64,000 nucleotides of DNA from Escallonia rubra. Its lineage: Eukaryota; Streptophyta; Magnoliopsida; Escalloniales; Escalloniaceae. Positions 11,793 to 20,348 of the stretch are shown piece after piece. The notes under the pieces were generated by a model. It was not told the origin of the DNA, made no database searches, and was given only the letters and a program-made list of their open reading frames with translations. The stretch is from the NCBI GenBank assembly GCA_033065855.1, contig JAVXUO010002023.1, forward strand, positions 231,001 to 295,000, written 5' to 3'. The translations under genes and the position numbers were made by a program. Every line of letters begins with the position of its first letter. The first letter of the stretch is position 1.

Positions 11793-13124
11793 CTAATTAA
11801 TTTTATCCGAGAGTGTACCTGGCACCACATCGTTGGACGTCGTAGCATCCTGAGCTGACGTAGCAAAAAGTCTGGCCGATGTACTAGGCTTCTGTCCCTG
11901 CTGACTCTGACCTGCTCCTGGACGGGATGCACTACTCATAGCTAAATTAGCTGTAGGTGTGAAGCTAGGGGCTGATTGATTCTCCCATACTAAAGAACAA
12001 TTTCGAACTTGATGTTCCACACTACCACATTTGAAACATCCTCCAGTAAGTCTGTAACATGGTTTATCCCCATGATTCCTTCCACATGTAGGACATAGGA
12101 CTGTTGAAAGACCTGACCTAGCACTCTGAACTGATCTAGCTCCTGCGATATGTGCTCTACTAAATCTAGCACTCTGCCCTGATCTAATTCCCTGTGACTG
12201 TCCCATCTTCTGATTCTGAGCACTCTGTTGTGCTATAGAAGAGAATTGTTGACGCTTGCCAGTTTCTGAAGTTCTACTCTCTTCTCTATCTCGCTTCTGA
12301 CCACCTTGTCGTTGTTCAATTCTTCTCTTATAGTCCGACTTGGACTGTTCCAATGCACGTGCCAAATCAACACACTCTACGTAGCTCGATAAACGTGCAG
12401 AAATCACCCCATCTCTCAGTCCTGGCTTAAGTCCCCATTCGAACTTTCGACATCTATCCGCCTCAGTAGGTAACATCCTAGTTGCAAACCTCGCCAGACG
12501 TGAGAACCGCACCTCAAATTCATCCACTGTCTCCTGATCCGCTTGTGTCACATTGGCAAATTCCCTCAACATTTGCTCACGATAGCTCACAGAAAAGTAC
12601 CTATTGTCAAAGAGTTCCTTAAATCGTTCCCAAGTCAGCTCAGTCTTCTGCTGAGGAGTCATACCACTCTCTACCATCTTCCACCACTGATCGGCCTCAC
12701 CCCTCAGCTTATACACCGCAAATTCTAACTTCTGTTTCTCGGTACATCGTATGGCTCTAAAGACCTTCTCTATCTCTGCAATCCAAGCGTCTGCCTCCAT
12801 AGGGTCCACTGATCCATTAAAAATCGAAGCATTCTGCTTGTTAAATTCACTTAGGGTACTTCCCTCCTGAGGTTGTGGTTGCGGCTGAATGGGGTTTTGT
12901 ATACCTTGCTGCTGATTAACCAAATGTTGGGCCATGAATGCCAGAATCTGATTCATGGTATTCAACGCCGCAACCATGGGTTCTGGGTTTTGTTCTTGTT
13001 GCTCAACATGGGGTACTTCCCCAATTGGGATCTCCTGATCTCCACTACGACCCCCAATGCGACCTCCCCGGCCCCTGGCTTGGTCTCCGCGACCCCTGGC
13101 TCCAGCTCTACGAGTGCGTGCCAT
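11793..13124 (-). CDS. gag: Gypsy (chromovirus-type) gag protein, open reading frame looks whole
   Basis: A 443-residue frame on the minus strand is uninterrupted. It has an Arg/Gly-rich N-terminus. A retrotransposon gag domain (about residues 90-260) contains blocks such as WIAEIEKVFRAI, YKLRGEADQWW and RYFSVSYREQMLREF. Near residue 365 there is a CCHC zinc knuckle, CFKCGSVEHQVRNC. Gag forms the particle that packages the element RNA. The PBS lies about 285 bases upstream (13409-13422), directly beside the outer 139-bp LTR. Protease, reverse transcriptase and integrase are not recognisable downstream, because a polypurine tract and long LTR start follow within 250 bases. The element is therefore non-autonomous. 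Confidence 0.9.
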   Translation of the reverse strand: MARTRRAGARGRGDQARGRGGRIGGRSGDQEIPIGEVPHVEQQEQNPEPMVAALNTMNQILAFMAQHLVNQQQGIQNPIQPQPQPQEGSTLSEFNKQNASIFNGSVDPMEADAWIAEIEKVFRAIRCTEKQKLEFAVYKLRGEADQWWKMVESGMTPQQKTELTWERFKELFDNRYFSVSYREQMLREFANVTQADQETVDEFEVRFSRLARFATRMLPTEADRCRKFEWGLKPGLRDGVISARLSSYVECVDLARALEQSKSDYKRRIEQRQGGQKRDREESRTSETGKRQQFSSIAQQSAQNQKMGQSQGIRSGQSARFSRAHIAGARSVQSARSGLSTVLCPTCGRNHGDKPCYRLTGGCFKCGSVEHQVRNCSLVWENQSAPSFTPTANLAMSSASRPGAGQSQQGQKPSTSARLFATSAQDATTSNDVVPGTLSDKIN

Positions 13125-13422
13125 GCTATAACAAATAAACTTTTTTTTTATCAGAGTCTACAAACACCTTTTATAAATGACTAAGCAAGTTTAAAATTTC
13201 TAATAATATATATATTATCGGATACATCTCCATCAAAACGATCTCACACATTTAGCCACTATTACGGTTCACTAAATCATTAAATCTTTCCCTAACGTTA
13301 ATATCGAATCTAGGCTTCCTCTCACAAGTTTCTAAAGTCTATTAATAATAAACTTACGCTCGATCATTTGTTCACCTAGGTTCGAGTCTACAGAATCGTA
13401 ATACCTAAGCTCTGATACCAAC

Positions 13423-13561
13423 TGTAACGACCCGGTCCACGGCCCCACCACAGGGCATTGCCTCCCTCAAAAGGGCTAACCAAGTAGGTACTTATGAGTT
13501 CATAGGCAGGGTCTTATAAGGCCAATCGCAAACTCTCTCACAACCGATGTGGGATATTACA
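13423..13561 (-). repeat. 139-bp LTR, copy C (outer, 5' LTR) with adjacent PBS
   Basis: Minus-strand TGTAATATCCC to GTCGTTACA, followed by a PBS reading TTGGTATCAGAGC (13421-13409), complementary to initiator tRNA-Met. Base for base it matches copy A. The flanking TATTA pairs with that of copy A. Confidence 0.9.
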
Positions 13562-13565
13562 TATT

Positions 13566-15030
13566 ATACATACCACTAAATGTTATTATTTTAATCAGAG
13601 CTTTTTGTTACTCTTACAGTAAACGGACTTTGCCAGTGATGTTGTGGTCTGGAATACCATATCAGATTGATGATGACATTTTTATCATAAATAATAAATA
13701 GTGCGTGTTAGTTGTTACATCGACGACGGTGAAGGAATTTAAAAGTAAATGTAAGAAATTGGGTTGTTTAGACGGGATTTGTGCATGCTCAATTAAAATC
13801 TATTTGTGAATGCCTAAATCTTATGGCACTATAATGAATATCACAGGGAGGTATAATTTGTCTTCAAGTGGTGCTACTAAAGTATATACCAACTTGGCGA
13901 TACCTGAAGTTTTGGAGTATGTGATTACATATATTTAGTACTCTTAATTGAGTAGTTCATTCATTTTGCATACTTGAAAATTGTACGTTTGTCATTTTTT
14001 TTTATCTACATTTTCCTGATCAAATCGTTGAAATAATTACACCTCCAAGTAATTTACCGAAGCCTGAAGAAATTATATTCGTGAATAGGACAACTTTGTC
14101 AAAGATTTTTGAGATCATGTGTTCCACCGATTGTAAGGTATCATGGGTTTTTTTTATGTTTATGAATGGTTTAATGATTTTTCTTTTACAATGTAAAACT
14201 TTTATATAACGATTACTATTTTTTTATTCTTAAAAAAATGACTTATGCTTGCAAAGCCATTTCCGTGAGTATTGATAGTGCTTATGGATGGTACTACTAA
14301 TCATGCTCATGTCGAAAGAAGGCTGTTGAAGAGGATTCCAAATTATGGTGTGAAACATGCAGTGCGAAAGTTTTATATCCAGTTCCAAGATAATTTTGGA
14401 CACAAAACATGTAACTATTTTGTCATTAATATGTGTAAATTTATCTTAGTATGAATGTTTTTGGTCGTTGTACTTTAGGTATAAGTTAATGCTTGAAATA
14501 TAGGACAAAAGTGATATTGCTATTTGTACGGTGTTCGACAGAGAAATGGAAAAGTGGTTGGGATATTCTGTCACGCATCTCATGGATATGCATGAGAAAG
14601 GTTAATTATACATTATATTTACTTTATTGGCCAACTTAATTCTCTTTTTGTTTAACTGAAAACTTTGACTTACCTTTTTCTATTGATTTACATTACTCAC
14701 GCACGTGAGAGAAATCCAAACTTGGTTCATGATTTGTTGGAAGAAGGTTGTTGAGAAAAATATTTGTCTCTCAAATTAGGTTGAATGACTACAACCTGCA
14801 ACATGGAAGCAAAATGTTAACCGTTAGCATGACCTTTGATGTCAACTATAAGCTTAAGGCAAGAAATATGTTAAAAGAAGTATATGTTTGTTTTTATACT
14901 TATTTCTTATAATCTGAAGTGGCATGTTAAATTACATCTACAGAATCTTATAGATGAAATGATGTCTATGACAGAGATTGGACAAAGTATAATGTGGGAA
15001 CTTTTTGTCGATGAATCCCCATAAAAAAAG
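13566..15030 (+). pseudogene. RPA70-like gene of the Helitron, 3' part
   Basis: Exon-like blocks continue the RPA family order after the LTR element. About 13640-13740 reads VMLWSGIPYQIDDDIF and VVTSTTVKEFK, the second OB fold. About 13860-13910 reads LSSSGATKVYTNLAIPEV. Near 14040 there is PPSNLPKPEE. Near 14240-14400 there is a C-terminal zinc-binding region with ACKAI, GWYY and CETC. Near 14510-14600 there is an FDREMEKWLGYS-like block, and at about 14785-14865 DYNLQHGSKMLTVSMTF. T-rich stretches between blocks look like introns. Frame changes make it doubtful that a full protein is produced. Fragments such as CETC could be chance, but the block order is convincing. Confidence 0.65.
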
Positions 15031-15446
15031 GTATGCATAAAAGGGTAAGTACGTGTACTTTATGAGCAGTAAGTGTATAAAACAGTCAGTGTGTTGCATA
15101 ATTGATCTGTACTACTTTAAACTGAGAGCAACTCTGAAGAAAATCCATTTGAAGCTACTAGTATTGATAACCATGGAGACTAGTGTAATCTAAGTATAAA
15201 AGGAAGTGCACCACCAACCATTGATGAAAACAAATACTGGCCATCAATGCTAGCCCCTTGACGGATTATATATGTTGTTTATTCGTCAATTTACTGCTTT
15301 TGCTAGGCATTTTCATGTTTATGCAGTATCATTTTTCTATTGGGAGTTGGATGTTTTCTTTTTGAACCTAAGATTGTGGAAATTCCAAAATATTTGTTTG
15401 AATAATGCTTTTTTTGCGTATTTGGTCTAGTGCCTCGAGTTCTAAC
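15031..15446. other. Spacer after the RPA-like gene; probable Helitron 3' region
   Basis: No gene or clear repeat is visible. A Helitron 3' hairpin and CTRR end should lie here or shortly before, but several CTAG and CTAA sites exist and I could not choose one. Confidence 0.3.
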
Positions 15447-15750
15447 TGTAACACCCCAAAATTTCTGAAACGTTAGCCAAGCAATCAATCGATTCTCAAT
15501 CATCCAATCACCTGAATTTCGCCAAGAAAACCCAATAAATAAAAATATCAGAGCTTCAACAATAACTCAAATTCTTAGCTACTTATTCTTAAATGCAAAG
15601 ACTAAATTAATGTACTCAATTTAGTAAGTTACACACTGATTACCTCACAGGGGCTTAAATAAACAAAACAATAAAAATATAAACCAACAACATAATTCAG
15701 AAGATGGATTACAAAGGCAATAAGGGAAGATACTTTAGTCAACCCCTTAA
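15447..15750 (+). mobile_element. Possible gypsy LTR fragment
   Basis: Begins TGTAACACCCCAAAATTTC, the usual start of chromovirus LTRs, and continues AT-rich for about 300 bases. No matching end or target duplication was found, so it is called on its start alone. Confidence 0.35.
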
Positions 15751-16460
15751 ATCAAATATCAACAGAAACGATTTTAGTTGTCAAACCGTATATTGAATCG
15801 ATATTCATTGGTTTGATAAATTTTGAACGGAACCAAACTAAACACAATCCATATGAACAGTTATGTTTAGTCCGTTTATATGGTCTGGTTTGGTTCATTG
15901 GTTGAATTGGCTTGCGCATATTTAAGAAAGTTGTCATGTCGCACACCTATTATTTGGTCCAATTATAATTAAAATTGAAGTTATATTTTATCTAGCACAT
16001 AATCTTGTTATATTAAAAAACCAAGCGCTCGTTTTAACATAAGAAATAAGTATTGTTCAAAATATATGTTGCAATGAAAATTCAAGTATGCCTTTGTCAT
16101 TGAAGTACAAAAAAGATGGAGTAAATATGTAATAGATATTTATCACTAGACTTCACTGGACTTTTGTAAGTAGTCTCACTGTTTTCTTTGCTTTTAACTT
16201 TCAAGGCTTTGTTTATTTAGCTTTGTAAAAATAATCAACAAGTCTTAAATGAAAATGAATAAATACATCATAGGTCAATTCGGTTTGAAATTTATTTAAA
16301 ATATTGATCCGTGAACCGAACTGAACCAAGATCGTTCTTGAGAATTGTGAAACCGAACTGATAAAATTTTTAGTCGGTTCATATTGATCGGTTCGATTTG
16401 ATCGATTTAAGCATTGTGGATTGGTTTGAACGGTTTCGTTCTCACCCTAGGTATGATTTC
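15751..16460. repeat. AT-rich region with GGTTTGAACGG/GGTTCGGTTT-like motifs
   Basis: Short motifs such as GAACGGAACCAAAC, GGTTCGATTTGATCG and GGTTTGAACGGTTTCG recur in both orientations, and the block ends GTTCTCACCCTAG. Such motifs are common in sub-terminal regions of hAT-type MITEs. I could not find a matching left terminus or an 8-bp duplication, so the family is a guess. There is no gene. Confidence 0.3.
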
Positions 16461-16710
16461 TTGTGTTGTATTTGAATGTATATTTATCACGTTAATGATG
16501 TTGACTCTTGAAAGGCTTAATTTGGTAAGAAACGCAAATGCAATGAAACCGTTTCTGATAGATACCATGGAAATGGAGATGGAAATGGTAATGAAATCGA
16601 ATATTTTCTTTGATGTGGTGTTTTTAGGAATATTGTTACACAAATGAATCAAGATGAACATACAAATCAGATACAGGAAAACACAGGCGTAAAGAGAAAC
16701 CGTGCATGTA

Positions 16711-17349
16711 CTAATTGCGAGATAGGGGGAAGCCAATTCCATGCCGGTTGGTAGGGAAGGCAACAAACAAAAGGCTGCAAATCACGCCAACCCCAATAGG
16801 CAATGTCGCAAGCACCTCCTTAGCCGCCTCTGATGGTGTTGGATACAAGCACTTAACCACATTCTTGTCAAGAAGCGTGACCGTTCCAAAGACTAGTATC
16901 GACAAAAAGGCATGGAAGAAATCAATAAATCGGAGCCTATACTTGCCTGCCTCCTCAGGTGGAATCTTTACAGGGGATCCATCAATCACCCACAATCCAT
17001 GAAATGTTGCCACCCCATAGCGAACTTTCCCTCTTTCGTCCCTGAAACTATCCGTGAAGCAGTTCAGGAAACACGAGATGCCACAGAGGCCTAGAAGGCC
17101 TGAAGTTAGGTATAGGCTGACGAAGGAGCTGCATTGGCCTTCGTGCGTGAAAACGGGCGAGAGAACTTGGAAGGCGAGGACGGAGCCTGTGGGGAGAAGA
17201 TTGGCCAAATGGGATGTTAACTTGAAAGTCTTCCTAATAGCCTTCTGCGTTGGTGTTTTCTGGGGGTTTGCAGATGTTGTTCCATCTTCCAAAAGAGGCT
17301 TTTGTTGTTCTTCCACGTAAGGTATTCCATTTTGCACCTTGATGTCCAT
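16711..17349 (-). CDS. DMP: DUF679 membrane protein (DMP family), complete single-exon gene
   Basis: The 212-residue protein matches plant DMP proteins along its length, including the hallmarks NLLPTGSVLAFQVL, SPVFTHEGQC, GISCFLNCFTDSF and the YGVATFHGLWV block. Four hydrophobic segments lie near residues 47-67, 75-98, 143-161 and 179-198, with a hydrophilic N-terminus as usual. DMPs sit in the tonoplast, ER or plasma membrane. Members have been linked to senescence and membrane remodelling, and the DMP8/9 group to gamete fusion. Which subgroup this belongs to cannot be decided here. The start ATG is in a strong GAGCCATGG context. A GA-repeat leader and a TATATATA box lie upstream. Most family members lack introns and are near this length, so the gene appears intact. 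Confidence 0.93.
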   Translation of the reverse strand: MDIKVQNGIPYVEEQQKPLLEDGTTSANPQKTPTQKAIRKTFKLTSHLANLLPTGSVLAFQVLSPVFTHEGQCSSFVSLYLTSGLLGLCGISCFLNCFTDSFRDERGKVRYGVATFHGLWVIDGSPVKIPPEEAGKYRLRFIDFFHAFLSILVFGTVTLLDKNVVKCLYPTPSEAAKEVLATLPIGVGVICSLLFVAFPTNRHGIGFPLSRN

Positions 17350-17358
17350 GGCTCAAAA

Positions 17359-17360
<2 letters not shown>

Positions 17361-17398
<38 letters not shown>
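17361..17398. repeat. (CT)n/(GA)n microsatellite in the DMP 5' leader
   Basis: About 19 CT units on the plus strand (GA on the coding strand), 12 bases upstream of the DMP start codon. GA-rich leaders are frequent in plants and vary in length between individuals. Confidence 0.95.
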
Positions 17399-17455
17399 GA
17401 TCTTTCTCTCACTACGTTTCTCTCCTCTTTGAGATGTTACAAGCTTGAGTTGATG

Positions 17456-17468
17456 AAATATATATAGC
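17456..17468 (-). promoter_or_regulatory. Probable TATA box of the DMP gene
   Basis: The minus strand reads GCTATATATATTTC about 107-120 bases upstream of the ATG, which would leave a GA-rich leader of roughly 80 bases. Confidence 0.6.
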
Positions 17469-17499
17469 TTGTATATTGAGGTGAGGGTGCAAGAAAAAA

Positions 17500-20164
17500 A
17501 TTGCCAATAATAGGTACTCAAATTAGGGTGGGATATTGATTTTGTAATGAACTGTCTTCAAGATGGGTAGGTTGATATTAGCCATTCGTGCAAAAAAATT
17601 AGTTGTAAATTTTGTTTCTTCAACTGTCGCATTGCAGAAAGCTGTTGGTAGAGGTATAAATAAGGAATTTAGGGACCTTGACCAGGGTAGGAGTTGTTTT
17701 GATTGTGAGCAATGAAGGGACTAAGGAAAAGAGGATGTTAGTTTGGTACATTACAGTTGACACATAATTGTTTGATCCTTAATTAATAGGTCGATAGAGA
17801 TATGTTACGCTTACAATCCGCTTTTATCAGCGATAAAAGCATTTACAGCAATCACAAAATATGAGAAGAAGAGGAAGACTTCTTCCATTGATCACCAAAA
17901 AGAAGGCAAAATAAAAAGAAAAGAAAGAAAAAGCTGAAGATCAATAATTTCTCAAACCGTCTAAAGATTTACGCTAGGAGTTTGATCTTGTTTGGCAAAT
18001 GGCTTCTTACTCCTTTAGAAAGATTATGCATTTTTAGTCTCGTTTATAAGCTCTAGGTGCTACCTAGATAGGGAAATCGAAGTTATAAACATGTGGGTTG
18101 ACAAGGAATCAAGTTAATTAGTAAAGGACGGAAATCATTTTCAATCAAATGAGATTATTACATAGATCAAAGGGAAAAAATACTTTTGAGCAAAAGAAAC
18201 TTTTTTTCTTTTGTGGTTTTTTTTTTTTTGTTAAACAGAAACTTGCGTGGGAATCGGTTGAATATGAAAACCAATTAATTTATCAACTAACTATTTTTAC
18301 ATTAGAACTCTCTAACACGTCGCCAAACTTTATCATCGCACTCAAGATTCAGATTGCACACTTGCAAAATGTATTCCCACATTTAAGCAGTCTAAGTAAT
18401 TAGACGATGTAAAGCTCCTTAATTTGGTCTTGGAATTATCCAACGTGCAGGTACAACTACCCATATTTCCTTCTATCTTTTTTTTCCCCTCTCGCTTTTG
18501 AAAATCTGCATTTCTGTTTTGAAGCATTCCATGGAGGACTTTGGACTTTGAGTTCCTGACTGGAGGTTGATCCGGTATGGGTGGCTAACGGATTGGTGCG
18601 GCAAATATGGTAACACAGCATGGAGGTTACTTGTGGCGGTGGACTGCTTGATGGAATAAGTTGGTGTCTAGCAATGCATGCATGGTTTCAAAGACAAGGT
18701 CCATAAATGGTGTAAAATAATGTGGTCGTATCCATTATGTTTTGCATGATTTCTGCTTCGAGAACTTTCCACAGCAGAATCATGGGCATGAACAAGTTGC
18801 AGCCAATTTAAGTTGAAGATATCAACCCGTATATTTCCTGATTTTTTTTGCTAAGTCATTTGCCTCAGCGTAGAGGTTCAGTTCTCTTTGACCAAAAAAG
18901 GCAAGAACCTGGATTGTTATTCAATCTTGAGAAGTTATGATCACACAAATCATCACAGCCCAACTTCAAAACTGACTCTGAGAAAAAGGGCAAAATGAGT
19001 TTATCCAACTACTTTAAGGCTAAGCGGGAGCGTTTAAATCTTCAACGGAGGAGACTAATAAAATCACGCTTTATGAAACTTAGAAGGTTTAAGTTTTCAA
19101 AACTTTACTTTCTCCAGATTTCCAAGGTATTAAAGTTTAAAGCTTTGAGCTCCAAATAAGTCATTTGAGCCACTTATGTTTCTAGTGACTCGAGAATTTT
19201 TCTCAAATATTCGGCTTAGGTTTACTATTTTACTCATATAGATTTTGGAATAATTTGCTTTTGAGAACATCGTAACTCCATAAAAGCTTAATCCTACCTA
19301 GGCTCGTATTGCTTTATTGAAGACCTTTATGACTTCATTCCAAAGCAAAAGGGTATTAATACTTTTGTAAAGAGGCTTAATCTATACAGTGACAATTAAT
19401 GAGTCTCGTCCTAGAGGGCTCGACACTATCAAGACTGAGTCTTCCTTTGGCGAGCTTCGAGTCTTATATATGCGCACGATTTCCTCACCTGAGCTTTAAG
19501 TGTCTACTAATCATACACGTTCTATCATGTGTGCCGACTCACGCACTCCATTATTGAGCAGTATACCACACCGGTAGTGCCCCATCATCGCCCAATGCAA
19601 AGTCATGTTGGCATTGCCCCATCCTTGCTCCGTGAAACATCACGATGCCCATCTATGGCACAGTCCTTGTCAATGTCCTCGGTCTCATTACTTCTTGATC
19701 ATTCACCTAGGGGCTCCCTTCCTCGTGGGCTTCTCAGCATGAATATCATTACCACGATAAAGTTTTAGGCTCTTGGTTTCTTACTCATTAGCACCTTCCA
19801 TGCTCATGCTCAAGCTTTGGCTCGGATGCGATTGGCTCTTGACGTCCGCCTCATAACCAGCTTAAGCGCACATGGGCCCGCGTGTCACCCAATTCCTGAC
19901 TGGGGATTTTACCACTCCATCGGGATTTTTCTTCCCCCTGATCACCTTCTACTTATCACAAAGAAGGCAGAAGTACGCATCTTGCGCCACCATTGTAACT
20001 TCAATGCAAGTAATACAATCATGAGGGATCCCAATGACTTGATAGGTGGTTCATAAGGTGCCTGGAGCCACGCAACAAACCCTTTTTTATTTGGCGTATC
20101 ATTTCTTTGCCTCAGGAAAAAGTGGCGATGATAGCTCAACCACTTAGCACTACTGACATGTGCG
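17500..20164. other. Gene-free intergenic region
   Basis: No coding similarity, RNA gene or bounded transposon is recognisable. The part from about 19,380 to 20,160 is less AT-rich and contains the phrase GCGCCACCATTGTAACTTC and other LTR-like wording, so it may be an old LTR-element fragment. Open frames at 19529-20187 look like chance. Confidence 0.4.
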
Positions 20165-20282
20165 ATGCCCCAACTAAACATGCTCATTTAAAAATTTTAA
20201 GGTCTATCATTAAGCAATTTTTATGCCCCAAACTGCACGTGCTCATTAAAATTTTGAAGCTCTTGCATTAACCAATTTTCTA
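20165..20282 (+). repeat. Diverged two-copy tandem repeat, about 58 bp per unit
   Basis: Two adjacent units begin ATGCCCCAA (20165 and 20223). They share TGCTCATT, AAATTTT and the stretch ending TTAA-CAATTTT, with scattered differences. They lie immediately downstream of the broken end of LINE-1 and may belong to an old LTR fragment. Confidence 0.6.
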
Positions 20283-20348
20283 TATCGTTTGGTGTCCATG
20301 TCAAGCTTTCTCGAAGCCTTAGGCATCCACCTCTTGCACTTGATACAC

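Larger units (their letters stand above)
7629..13561 (-). mobile_element. Chimeric LTR retroelement with three 139-bp LTRs, gypsy gag and a U6 snRNA copy
   Basis: Read on the minus strand the order is: 139-bp LTR (13561-13423), tRNA-Met-type PBS, gypsy gag (13124-11793), purine-rich tract, start of a long gypsy-type LTR (11546 onward), U6 snRNA copy (8228-8131), 139-bp LTR (8127-7989), a second PBS, about 220 bp of internal sequence, purine-rich tract, 139-bp LTR (7767-7629). The whole block is flanked by the 5-bp repeat TATTA (7624-7628 and 13562-13566), so the outer LTRs belong to one insertion. The outer LTRs look identical by eye and the middle one differs at a single base, which suggests a recent insertion. 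Pol coding is not recognisable. It splits the RPA-like gene of the Helitron. Confidence 0.75.
1..15050 (+). mobile_element. Decayed Helitron with Rep/helicase and RPA-like gene, interrupted by two LTR elements
   Basis: A plus-strand series of coding remnants follows the order known for plant Helitrons: Helitron-like N-terminal/Rep region (1-1715), PIF1-type helicase (4645-6585), then an RPA70-like single-strand DNA-binding protein (about 6886-15030). Rolling-circle transposons of this kind act in the nucleus, nicking and unwinding DNA, and plant members often carry an RPA gene. Two LTR insertions with clean 5-bp target duplications split it, and Helitron-type coding is recognisable on both sides of each. 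The 5' end lies outside the window. I could not place the 3' end (hairpin plus CTRR), so 15,050 is only the end of recognisable coding. Stops and frame changes show it is inactive. The RPA part could instead be an adjacent host-derived gene, but the order and strand favour one element. Confidence 0.75.

Noticed and set aside
16407-16766. 119-residue minus-strand frame with hydrophobic stretches
   Set aside because: It starts inside the DMP coding region in another frame and runs into AT-rich repeats; no family resemblance.
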